NCBI GenBank assembly: GCA_034932685.1
Contig: JAYFOM010000008.1
Location: 1 to 64,000 of the forward strand
Direction: 5' to 3'
Length of the DNA stretch: 64,000 bases
From: JAQUCI01 sp034932685
Lineage (GTDB): Bacteria > Bacillota_I > Bacilli_A > Erysipelotrichales > Erysipelotrichaceae
Both the position numbers and the translations under genes were made by a program. The notes beneath the pieces were generated by a model. The model was not told where the DNA came from and did no database searches. It saw only the letters and a program-made list of their open reading frames with translations. How positions within the stretch are numbered: position 1 is the stretch's first letter; every line of letters begins with the position of its first letter. This document shows positions 27,204 to 35,052 of the stretch, piece by piece.

Positions 27204-27545
27204 ACTGCCTCTTTTCAACTGTCTTAATTGTCAAATATATGTTGAAAATTAATAACAGAATTCTTTGCTTGTTTAAATTTCTTATCGTAAATTGTTTATC
27301 TTTTCTATATTAATAAGAATCAAATAACATAATCACAAATGTGGTCATGATCGCTATTTCTGGATTTTCTTATTATTCTATCTTATGGTTTAATTATAAG
27401 TTGCTTATCCTTATGTGTAAACCTTAAAACTATTGAATGTGCTTATATTCACTCACTTTTTATGATTATTATTGATGTAGCAAATTTTTTCATTAGGTGT
27501 ATAATGTTCTCAAAGATTTATTCAACGAAAGGAAGGTTTATAACC
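27204..27545. other. Divergent intergenic region between barstar and lipoprotein genes
   Basis: About 340 A+T-rich bases separate divergent genes and should contain both promoters. A TATAAT at 27500-27505 is a plausible -10 for the rightward lipoprotein gene, although no -35 is well spaced. No reading frame with a ribosome binding site or structured RNA is apparent. Confidence 0.4.
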
Positions 27546-28385
27546 ATGCGAAAAATCTGGCTTTATGCTGGATGTCTGTCGTTGCTTATCTGCTTACAAG
27601 CTTGCTCTAAAAAACCAATAGATGAACCAATTGAGGATTCATCAAACCAAACAACTACGCAACAACCTAACACATATAATAGTTATCACCTTGTTGATCA
27701 ACAAGTACATACTTATACTCAAGAAGGTGGTACAACTAATTTTTACCTTGGTAAAACTGATGATGAAAGTAAAGATCTTGTAATTTTATATAAGCCAGCA
27801 ATAACTATTGATATATGGGAACTTGAAAAGACTGCTCTTGGTGACTTACTAGGATACAAAGCCACCTATCAGGTACGTTCACAAAATGATCGCGTTAATA
27901 TTGGTGATACAAGAAAAGACTTTATGACTGTTCATTGGCAAATTCCACAAACTCTTACCATAAATGAAAGTTATAACTTAACAATTGGTGGTGTAAGTCG
28001 TGTAACTTTCTATAATGCTAAAAGTTCTGAAGTATCAACTGACGATTTCTCTGCGCCAGGCGTTGGGTTTTCGCTTTATGCTTTAAACAAAGACACTACA
28101 CCTGTGATCGTTGAAGATCATACCCTTTTTATAGAAGGGTTAAGTTTTGGTACGCAAAAAGATTTTGTGCCTAGAAACGATGAGTTTTTACTTGATCGCT
28201 TTTTAAACGGTTGGTATATTCCAGAACCCGATAGTAATGGTGATGGTCAAGAAGGTATAGCGGGATTGATCATTCCAGAGTCAGTAAGCACATATCAAAA
28301 ACTAGTCTTAGTGATGTCAATAGCCCCAAATGGACCAGGATACCTACCAGAATTTTATTTCTTCTATATTTATGAAGCAAATTAA
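27546..28385 (+). CDS. Lipoprotein of unknown function
   Basis: A 279-residue secreted lipoprotein. The signal peptide ends in LQAC with the lipidated Cys at residue 20, followed by a Ser/Thr/Gln-rich linker (about 24-50). The mature part is rich in beta-strand-like sequence and shows no domain I recognise. ATG 27546 is chosen because GGAAGG lies 9 bases before it and it gives a proper signal peptide. The longer reading frame upstream would bury that signal. It is monocistronic. Confidence 0.75.
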   Translation: MRKIWLYAGCLSLLICLQACSKKPIDEPIEDSSNQTTTQQPNTYNSYHLVDQQVHTYTQEGGTTNFYLGKTDDESKDLVILYKPAITIDIWELEKTALGDLLGYKATYQVRSQNDRVNIGDTRKDFMTVHWQIPQTLTINESYNLTIGGVSRVTFYNAKSSEVSTDDFSAPGVGFSLYALNKDTTPVIVEDHTLFIEGLSFGTQKDFVPRNDEFLLDRFLNGWYIPEPDSNGDGQEGIAGLIIPESVSTYQKLVLVMSIAPNGPGYLPEFYFFYIYEAN

Positions 28386-28441
28386 AAATTAATCTAGTTC
28401 TTTATGTACTCAAACAAAAACAAAAGCTGATATCACTTATG

Positions 28442-28825
28442 CTAATTACTTGTGATCGTTTTTGTTTTAACACCAAAGATAAAATATAAAAGATGAAACA
28501 ACCAAATAATACTTAATATAATACGTCCAATCGTTATTGCATGTAAAACAATAAACCCAATCAACATTAACAATGTGATCGTGATCATAACTCGTATTTT
28601 GGCTTTTTTTGTCATGCCACAACCTGTTATAAGATCAGCTAGATTTTCCTTATATAATTTACTTTCTTTAAACCAACGATCCAATTTTTCACTACTTTTA
28701 GAAAAGCATATTGCAGCTACTAATAGAAAAGGAAAAGCTGGCATTAAAGGTACAATTGCACCAATAGCACCAATGATCAAGCCAATCACACCTATACAGA
28801 CAAATATAATCTTCTTGATTTTCAT
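28442..28825 (-). CDS. YbaN/DUF454 family membrane protein
   Basis: A 127-residue inner-membrane protein. Two or three N-terminal hydrophobic stretches include IGAIGAIVPLMPAFPFLLVAAICFSKSS, the family hallmark, followed by WFKESKLYKENL and two C-terminal helices. The biochemical role of DUF454 proteins is not known. It is a single gene convergent with the lipoprotein gene and has AGGAG before its ATG. Confidence 0.85.
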   Translation of the reverse strand: MKIKKIIFVCIGVIGLIIGAIGAIVPLMPAFPFLLVAAICFSKSSEKLDRWFKESKLYKENLADLITGCGMTKKAKIRVMITITLLMLIGFIVLHAITIGRIILSIIWLFHLLYFIFGVKTKTITSN

Positions 28826-28984
28826 TACTTCTCCTCTTTTATCTTAATAACTTTATTAACTTGTTTCGTAGATAATACCAGTAGTATTATGGTTAGTACA
28901 TACTAACTATTATACCATATGAGTTTCAACTAAATTTGTCAAACCTTTTTGTCTTAGAACAAGCTGTTAACTTCAGCGCAATCC

Positions 28985-29020
28985 TTTCAGTTTCATTTCA
29001 GCCTACGATTATAATATAAT
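28985..29020 (+). promoter_or_regulatory. Response-regulator promoter with tandem TTTCAG boxes
   Basis: TTTCAG occurs at 28985-28990 and again at 28996-29001, exactly 11 bases apart, within TTTCAGTTTCATTTCAGC. Two overlapping TATAAT elements follow at 29010-29015 and 29015-29020, and no good -35 is present. Direct repeats at 11-base spacing over the -35 are the classic layout of OmpR/PhoB-family activator sites. The same 18-base element recurs before the VTC operon. Confidence 0.7.
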
Positions 29021-29043
29021 GATAAAGGGATAGGAGATGCACT

Positions 29044-29715
29044 GTGAAAATTCTTGTAATAGAGGATGATATCCTCCTTGCTAATGCGATAAAAAAGCTG
29101 CTTGAAAGCAAGAACTTTGAAGTTGAAGCTGTTTACGATGGTAAAGATGGTGTTGAATATGCCGAGCTTGGTGTTTATGATTTACTTATACTTGATGTAA
29201 TGATGCCAAGTATGAATGGTTATGAAGTAGCACGAAAAGTACGTTCTAAACGTTGTACTACTCCTATATTGATGCTTACCGCTAAATCAGCACTTGAAGA
29301 TCGTGTAGAGGGGTTGAACGCAGGTGCTGATTATTACCTCACTAAACCCTTTGATGCGCGCGAGATGTTGGCGTGTATTAATGCACTTTTACGTCGACAA
29401 GGTAAACAAGTAAATGAACTAACCTTCGGAAACACTGCATTAGATCTTGAATCCTGTATGTTAGTTTGCAATGACAAATCAGTTAGACTTTCTGCGCGTG
29501 AGTTTGATGTTATGAGGTTCTTATTACAAGCACAAGATCGTATTTTATCAAAAGAGGTGATATTATCACGTGTTTGGGGATATGACTCTAGTGCTGTTGA
29601 AAATCATGTAGAGGTATATGTTGGCTTTTTAAGAAAGAAACTTACCAGCATTGGTTCCAACATCAATATTGAAGCGATTAGAAGACTTGGTTATCATCTG
29701 GAGATAGCTGAATAA
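29044..29715 (+). CDS. OmpR/PhoB-family response regulator
   Basis: A 223-residue regulator with a receiver domain (1-115) and a winged-helix DNA-binding domain (125-220). Acidic-pocket residues are in VIEDD, the phosphoacceptor is Asp51 in LLILDVMMP, and the conserved Lys is in YLTKPF. The start is GTG at 29044, behind a TAGGAG site; the nearby ATG is out of frame. It overlaps the kinase gene by one base and probably activates its own promoter and the VTC operon through the shared repeats. Confidence 0.95.
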   Translation: MKILVIEDDILLANAIKKLLESKNFEVEAVYDGKDGVEYAELGVYDLLILDVMMPSMNGYEVARKVRSKRCTTPILMLTAKSALEDRVEGLNAGADYYLTKPFDAREMLACINALLRRQGKQVNELTFGNTALDLESCMLVCNDKSVRLSAREFDVMRFLLQAQDRILSKEVILSRVWGYDSSAVENHVEVYVGFLRKKLTSIGSNINIEAIRRLGYHLEIAE

Positions 29716-30923
29716 TGATAAAAAAACTAAGAGTAAAATTCGTTATTATAATGATGTCGGTTGTTACAATCATGTTGGTTGTCGTTTTAGGCTTACTGCT
29801 TTATTTCACCCAACAAAACCTAAAACACAACAGTATTGAAATGATGAGAAACCTTGCAAACGAGCCTAATAATAAAGGAAGACCAAATGACCTATCAAAA
29901 GATGTTCGTTTGCCCTTCTTTACAATTCAACTTGATCAACAAGGAGAACTTGTGGCAAGTGTTGGTAGTTATTATGATCTATCTGATGAAGATTTCTTGC
30001 GTGATATCACTAATGTCGTTATGAGTTTTGATGAGCAAACTGGTGTTATTAGTACCTATAATCTACGCTTTTTAAGAGTTGTAACACCTACAATGCAGAA
30101 AGTTGTCTTCGTTGATATTTCAAGCGAAATTGCGACTATGCGCAATCTCTGGCAAATATGCCTATTCGGTGGTTTATTTAGTTTTTCCGCTTTTCTTTTA
30201 CTTAGTATTTTCCTTGCTTCTTGGGCTGTTAAGCCTGTAGTAAAAGCTTGGGATCAACAGAATCGTTTTGTGGCTGATGCTTCTCATGAGCTTAAGACAC
30301 CACTCAGCGTTATCTTAACAAATGCGGAAATAATACACGCATTAGACTGTGATCATGAAACAAGACTGCAATCTTCTGAGAATATTCTTACTATGTCTCG
30401 TCAAATGCGTGGATTAGTAGAAAAATTGCTTGATTTAACCCGCGCTGATAATGAGAGTATAAAGACAACCATGTCGCAGATTAATTTTAGCGAACTAGTG
30501 TCAGAAGCAATACTCCCTTTTGATCCCCTATTTTATGAGAAAGCATTGACTTTATCTAACAATATTGAAAGTAACATCAATGTAAATGGTAGCGATCTTT
30601 ATCTAAAGCAAGTTATAGAAATATTACTTGATAATGCCTTGAAGTATGCAAGCCCTAATACTATTGTGAATATAAGATTGATTAAACATAGTCAATTTTG
30701 TTTGTTATGTGTCGCAAATAGTGGTATTCCTATTCCTTCTGACGAGTTAAGTAAGATATTTGATCGCTTTTATCGAGTTGACAAAGCAAGGGGTAATTCT
30801 GGTAGTTATGGTCTTGGTCTTGCTATTGCTTTAAGTATCATAAAAAAACATGGTGGTCGTATTTGGGCTGAAAGTCATGATTCTATAAATAGTTTCTATG
30901 TTCAATTACCAATAATCATTTAA
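29715..30923 (+). CDS. Sensor histidine kinase
   Basis: A 402-residue membrane kinase with two transmembrane helices (about 9-32 and 148-170) flanking an extracellular sensor loop of about 115 residues. The HisKA domain has His191 in DASHELKTPLSVI. The HATPase domain carries the N-box region QVIEILLDNALKYAS and a GSYGLGLAIA G-box. It pairs with the response regulator immediately upstream. The extracellular loop has no recognised ligand domain, so the signal is unknown. Confidence 0.93.
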   Translation: MIKKLRVKFVIIMMSVVTIMLVVVLGLLLYFTQQNLKHNSIEMMRNLANEPNNKGRPNDLSKDVRLPFFTIQLDQQGELVASVGSYYDLSDEDFLRDITNVVMSFDEQTGVISTYNLRFLRVVTPTMQKVVFVDISSEIATMRNLWQICLFGGLFSFSAFLLLSIFLASWAVKPVVKAWDQQNRFVADASHELKTPLSVILTNAEIIHALDCDHETRLQSSENILTMSRQMRGLVEKLLDLTRADNESIKTTMSQINFSELVSEAILPFDPLFYEKALTLSNNIESNINVNGSDLYLKQVIEILLDNALKYASPNTIVNIRLIKHSQFCLLCVANSGIPIPSDELSKIFDRFYRVDKARGNSGSYGLGLAIALSIIKKHGGRIWAESHDSINSFYVQLPIII

Positions 30924-30929
30924 GTAAGT

Positions 30930-30973
30930 AAACCGATGTTATTAACTAAATAGTTATCATCATCGGTTTTTTT
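30930..30973 (+). terminator. Terminator after the histidine kinase
   Basis: AAACCGATG (30930-30938) pairs with CATCGGTTT (30961-30969), with an inner ATTAACT/AGTTAT helix, and runs into a T-tract. It separates the two-component genes from the VTC operon, which has its own promoter. Confidence 0.8.
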
Positions 30974-30987
30974 GCGTTTTAAATTTG

Positions 30988-31025
30988 TTTCAGTGTCATT
31001 TCAGCAATCAACTTTAGAATATAAA
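30988..31025 (+). promoter_or_regulatory. VTC-operon promoter with tandem TTTCAG boxes
   Basis: TTTCAG at 30988-30993 and 30999-31004, again 11 bases apart, within TTTCAGTGTCATTTCAGC. This matches the element before the response regulator at 17 of 18 positions. TAGAAT (31015-31020) or TATAAA (31020-31025) can serve as the -10. The two-component system probably controls this operon directly. Confidence 0.7.
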
Positions 31026-31055
31026 TTGTTAAACAATTGTAAAGGAGAGCTAGAA

Positions 31056-31769
31056 ATGACTTATCAAACTGTATTTAGAAGATATGAGTTGAAATACTTA
31101 ATCACAAAATCACAGAAAAGATTGATATTAAGTGCTATAGAACCTTACATGGCATTAGATAAGTATGGTCAAACCAATATCCGCAATATCTACTTTGATA
31201 CTAAGAATTATCGGTTGATTCGCCAATCAATCGAAAAACCGATATACAAAGAAAAACTTAGAATTCGAAGTTATGGTAAAGCCGATCTACAAAGCACTGT
31301 TTTTGTAGAACTAAAAAAGAAGTATCGATCAATTGTATATAAACGCCGTATTAGCCTACCACATCAAAAAGCGCTAGATTGGCTAAATTACTCATCAAAT
31401 CAAATTACATACAATCAAATTGCTAATGAAATAAACTACTTTCTAAATTTCTATGGGCCATTAGTTCCCACCGTCTTTATTTCTTACAAAAGAGAAGCCT
31501 ACTATTGTAAAGATTGTTCTGATTTTCGCCTTACATTTGATGATGATATCCGCTATCGCGATAATGAACTCTCACTAAAAAAAGATGTGTGGGGGCTACC
31601 ACTGCTAGATAATGACGTTATCTTAATGGAACTAAAATGCACTACTAGCATTCCGCAATGGATGTCATTGATACTAACTGAAAACCATATTTACAAAACT
31701 TCATTTTCTAAGTATGGCAACATTTATGAAAAAATGATCTTACCAAAATGGAAGGAGTTGAATCTATGA
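31056..31769 (+). CDS. VTC-domain (polyphosphate polymerase-like) protein
   Basis: A 237-residue cytosolic protein of the VTC/CYTH-like tunnel fold. The signature basic and acidic strands are visible: FRRYELKYLI near the N-terminus, YKEKLRIRSYG, VFVELKKKY and, near the end, VILMELKC. The eukaryotic VTC4 relative makes polyphosphate from ATP, whereas the product of bacterial stand-alone versions is not established. ATG 31056 follows AAAGGAG; the longer frame lacks such a site. Its stop overlaps the DUF4956 start as ATGA. Confidence 0.85.
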   Translation: MTYQTVFRRYELKYLITKSQKRLILSAIEPYMALDKYGQTNIRNIYFDTKNYRLIRQSIEKPIYKEKLRIRSYGKADLQSTVFVELKKKYRSIVYKRRISLPHQKALDWLNYSSNQITYNQIANEINYFLNFYGPLVPTVFISYKREAYYCKDCSDFRLTFDDDIRYRDNELSLKKDVWGLPLLDNDVILMELKCTTSIPQWMSLILTENHIYKTSFSKYGNIYEKMILPKWKELNL

Positions 31770-32461
31770 TAAATTCATTATTTAACGGTTTGTTTGACAC
31801 AAGTATGACGAAGGTAATAACTTTATCAAACTTCATGATTTGTATTGTTAGTACCTTGCTCATTGGTTTTATATTAGCATTATGTTATATGTATCGTGAT
31901 CGTTATACCAAAAGCTTTGTATTAACCTTAGCATTATTACCAACTGTTGTTTGTGTTGTCATAATGATGGTCAATGGTAATATTGGAGCAAGTGTTGCTG
32001 TTGCCGGTGCGTTTAGTTTAGTTCGTTTCCGTAGTGTACCAGGTAGCGCCAGAGAGATAACAATGCTATTTCTAGCTATGGGGGCTGGTCTAATCGCTGG
32101 AATGGGATATATTGGTTACGCGTTACTTTTTACAATATTTCTTTGTCTGGTAAATGTTATCTATATAAGATTAGATTTTGGCTTAAATAAAAACACAAAT
32201 ATGTATCGAACACTTCAGATAACGATACCAGAAGACTTAAACTATACTGATATCTTTAATGATATCTTTGCTGAATACACCTCAGTATGTGAATTAACAC
32301 GCGTTAAAACTACAAACATGGGAAGTTTGTTTCGCTTAACTTATGACTTAAAATTGCAAAATCAGAACACCGATAAAGAAATGATAGATAAGTTACGCTG
32401 TCGTAATGGTAATCTAGAAATTACCCTATCAAGACAAGAAGACACCAACTTAGGAATGTAA
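31766..32461 (+). CDS. DUF4956 membrane protein
   Basis: A 231-residue protein with about four N-terminal membrane helices (residues 15-130) and a cytoplasmic alpha/beta tail. The segment VAGAFSLVRFRSVPGSAREI between helices is the family signature. DUF4956 genes are commonly paired with VTC-domain genes in Bacillota, suggesting a shared membrane complex. I use ATG 31766, overlapping the VTC stop by four bases behind GGAAGGAG, rather than the ATG 18 bases earlier. The activity is unknown. Confidence 0.85.
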   Translation: MINSLFNGLFDTSMTKVITLSNFMICIVSTLLIGFILALCYMYRDRYTKSFVLTLALLPTVVCVVIMMVNGNIGASVAVAGAFSLVRFRSVPGSAREITMLFLAMGAGLIAGMGYIGYALLFTIFLCLVNVIYIRLDFGLNKNTNMYRTLQITIPEDLNYTDIFNDIFAEYTSVCELTRVKTTNMGSLFRLTYDLKLQNQNTDKEMIDKLRCRNGNLEITLSRQEDTNLGM

Positions 32462-32474
32462 ATTGGAGGAAAAA

Positions 32475-34238
32475 ATGAAACTTAAACAGATACTTACTAT
32501 AACTATTATATTAATTCTTCTTATTACTGGATGTAAAATCCAAAGCACTGATCAAGATGTGATCGATTCTGAACTTCCTACTACCAGTGTAGCAGGAAAT
32601 GTAACATTTACTGATATGTTCACAAACCGTGATTTAGATGCAACATTCATTCAAAATGACGCCGCTTATATTCAATTAAATGATGATAGTGCAACAAGCA
32701 GTAGTGACGCCGTTTCAATAACAGAACGTATCATTACCATAATTGATGAAGGAACTTATGTAATTAGTGGAAATCTCAATAATGGTCGCATCGTTGTTAA
32801 TGCTCAAGATAGTGATAAAGTTCAGTTAGTTTTAAACAATGTAACTATAAATAGTGATGATTTCGCACCAATTTATATCATAAACGCTGATAAAGTGTTT
32901 ATCACCCTTTATGAAGGTACTAGTAATTTCTTAATTAATAATGGCGAGTTTATCAATATTGATGATAACAATGTTGATGGTGTGATATTTTCTAAACAAG
33001 ATTTAACCTTTAACGGTACTGGAACCTTGAATATAACTTCACTTACTGGTAATGGAATTGTCGGTAAAGATGATGTAGTCTTCACTGGTGGAGTTTATAA
33101 TATTGAAGCAGCTGCTCATGGCATTGATGCAAACAATAGTGTTAGAATCACCACCTCAACCTTTACTATCACAACTGGAAAAGATGGCATTCATGTTGAA
33201 AATGATACTAACGTAAATCTTGGTTATTTTTATATGGCAGATGGTCAGTTTGATATTTCAGCAGAGGGCGATGGTATTAGTGCTAGTTCATTCATGCAGA
33301 TTGAGAATGGTACTTTCAATATTATAACAGGTGGTGGTAGTATCAATGCTGCACAAAAAACTTCAAGTTCATGGGGACAATTCCAAAAAAATCCTCGTGA
33401 TAATCAAAATAGTGATTCCAGTGCTAATTCAACAAATGATGATGAAAGCACAAGTATTAAAGGAATAAAAGCAAGTGGTGATATCCTTATCATCAATGGA
33501 ACCTTTACAATTGATTCAGCTGATGATAGTGTTCATTCAAATTCTTCGATATTGATCAATGATGGTATCTTTGATATAGCATCCGGCGATGATGGTTTCC
33601 ACGCCGATGATACAATCACAATCATAAATGGAAACATCAATATAAGTAAAAGTTATGAAGGTATTGAAGCACTTCATATCTTGATCAATGGCGGTAATAT
33701 CAATATAAAAGCCAGTGATGATGGGCTTAACGCTGCTGGTGGAACTGATGAAAGTGGCTTTAATGGTCAACGGGGTAACGATCGATTCGCAGGTGGTAAT
33801 AGTAGTTCATCTACTGGAAGTATAACTATAACAAATGGTGATGTTTATATTAACGCAAATGGTGATGGTATTGATGCTAACGGTACTCTTACGATATCTG
33901 GTGGAAAGATTGTTGTATCTGGTCCTACAGTTGGTGATACTTCTGTACTTGATTTTGATGTTAGTGGAACAATTACAGGTGGAACATTTATTGGAACAGG
34001 CTCGTTACAAATGGCTCAAACATTTAGTTCTTCAACCCAAGGCGTAATAGCTATAAACGCTGGGTCACAACCAGCAAATACCCTTATATCTATTAGCGAT
34101 AGTAACGGTAAAACTATCCTAACCTACGAGGCAGACCAAAACTTTGCCCTTGTTATAATAAGTGATCCGCTAATAATAAAAGGTGATACATATTCGATCA
34201 CTGTTGGAAGCTCAACGGGTAGTGTTACTGCTAGTTAA
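32475..34238 (+). CDS. Cthe_2159-like carbohydrate-binding beta-helix lipoprotein
   Basis: A 587-residue secreted lipoprotein with lipobox LITGC (Cys20). Most of the protein is a repeating right-handed beta-helix pattern, with many GDDG, ADDSVHS and DGIxA turns rich in Asp and Asn, typical of the DUF4353/Cthe_2159 family. The founding member binds cellulose and polygalacturonate with calcium. A low-complexity insertion (about residues 295-335, Asn/Ser/Asp-rich) interrupts the repeats. ATG 32475 follows GGAGG. It is the last gene of the VTC-DUF4956 operon and presumably acts on the cell surface. Confidence 0.8.
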   Translation: MKLKQILTITIILILLITGCKIQSTDQDVIDSELPTTSVAGNVTFTDMFTNRDLDATFIQNDAAYIQLNDDSATSSSDAVSITERIITIIDEGTYVISGNLNNGRIVVNAQDSDKVQLVLNNVTINSDDFAPIYIINADKVFITLYEGTSNFLINNGEFINIDDNNVDGVIFSKQDLTFNGTGTLNITSLTGNGIVGKDDVVFTGGVYNIEAAAHGIDANNSVRITTSTFTITTGKDGIHVENDTNVNLGYFYMADGQFDISAEGDGISASSFMQIENGTFNIITGGGSINAAQKTSSSWGQFQKNPRDNQNSDSSANSTNDDESTSIKGIKASGDILIINGTFTIDSADDSVHSNSSILINDGIFDIASGDDGFHADDTITIINGNINISKSYEGIEALHILINGGNINIKASDDGLNAAGGTDESGFNGQRGNDRFAGGNSSSSTGSITITNGDVYINANGDGIDANGTLTISGGKIVVSGPTVGDTSVLDFDVSGTITGGTFIGTGSLQMAQTFSSSTQGVIAINAGSQPANTLISISDSNGKTILTYEADQNFALVIISDPLIIKGDTYSITVGSSTGSVTAS

Positions 34239-34294
34239 TTTTTATTCACTCGTAATTCATTACACATAAAGATACTGATTAAATAAAGAATAAG

Positions 34295-34327
34295 CAAAAG
34301 AGAATCATATAATCTGATTCTCTTTTG
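34295..34327. terminator. Bidirectional terminator between the VTC operon and the SLOG gene
   Basis: A perfect 13-base stem, CAAAAGAGAATCA (34295-34307) with TGATTCTCTTTTG (34315-34327), and a 7-base loop. A-rich and T-rich flanks allow use on both strands. Confidence 0.85.
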
Positions 34328-34378
34328 TTAATGAAACAAATATATGTTTGTCGTATTTGTAAGCTCACCAATTTTCTT

Positions 34379-35035
34379 TTATAACCTAGTGTATTTATTG
34401 AAATCATCTATCATCTGAAGGCTATCACTTAAAGCATTATTTCTATTTTCAATAAGCCTTGTAGTAATCTTTAATTCGCTGTTACTACTTTTTCTTGGAG
34501 TATTGATATGAATGACTATACCTTCATTGATAGCTTTAATGTGACCATCATATTCTTCACCAAGCATAAAATCAACTACTTCTGCTGTTCCACAGCCGTT
34601 TTCCTTAGCTGGCGTGCCATCCCATAAAGCTAATAATATATGACTATGCATGGCAATATATATACCTGCTTGACGATAATAGTAATCACGGTTCTTTTTA
34701 GTCTTTTCAGAAATATTATTAGGCACTACAAACACCTGTTTAGCTATAGTAATAATAGCGTCAAATCTTACAAGTGTATCATTATTAAAATCATTACGAT
34801 ATTCATCAAGTTGCATTGGTATAGGACATTTGAGTGTGATATTAAGTTTTAAAGCTTCCTCAGCGCACAGTAAATCAGCTCCAACCGCTAAAGAATTGAG
34901 CATTACCAAAGGTGAATGAGGATAGTTTATTTTTAACTTTTGAAGTTCAACGCGTACTAATTCTCGTAGTTCTAAAATATCTTTTTCTCGCAGATCACGA
35001 TGACCTGTAACGCCGATAATGATTGGTATCAACAA
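34379..35035 (-). CDS. SLOG-family predicted nucleotide-binding protein
   Basis: A 218-residue Rossmann-like protein. GVTGHRDL at residues 8-15 and SLAVGADLLCAEEAL at about 48-61 are the pattern of SLOG-superfamily proteins (related to DprA/LOG and the TRPM sensor domain), which bind or process nucleotide derivatives. No membrane or DNA-binding segment is evident. It is the third gene of an operon after HD-RyR and TIR-LRR genes, with a 17-base gap to the TIR gene, which supports a nucleotide-signal role. The exact ligand or reaction is unknown. Confidence 0.7.
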   Translation of the reverse strand: MLIPIIIGVTGHRDLREKDILELRELVRVELQKLKINYPHSPLVMLNSLAVGADLLCAEEALKLNITLKCPIPMQLDEYRNDFNNDTLVRFDAIITIAKQVFVVPNNISEKTKKNRDYYYRQAGIYIAMHSHILLALWDGTPAKENGCGTAEVVDFMLGEEYDGHIKAINEGIVIHINTPRKSSNSELKITTRLIENRNNALSDSLQMIDDFNKYTRL

Positions 35036-35052
35036 TTTATGTACCTTTTTTA

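Noticed and set aside
27480..27545. Longer 307-residue start for the lipoprotein
   Set aside because: The upstream start would put 28 extra residues before a perfect signal peptide and has no ribosome binding site; ATG 27546 has GGAAGG.
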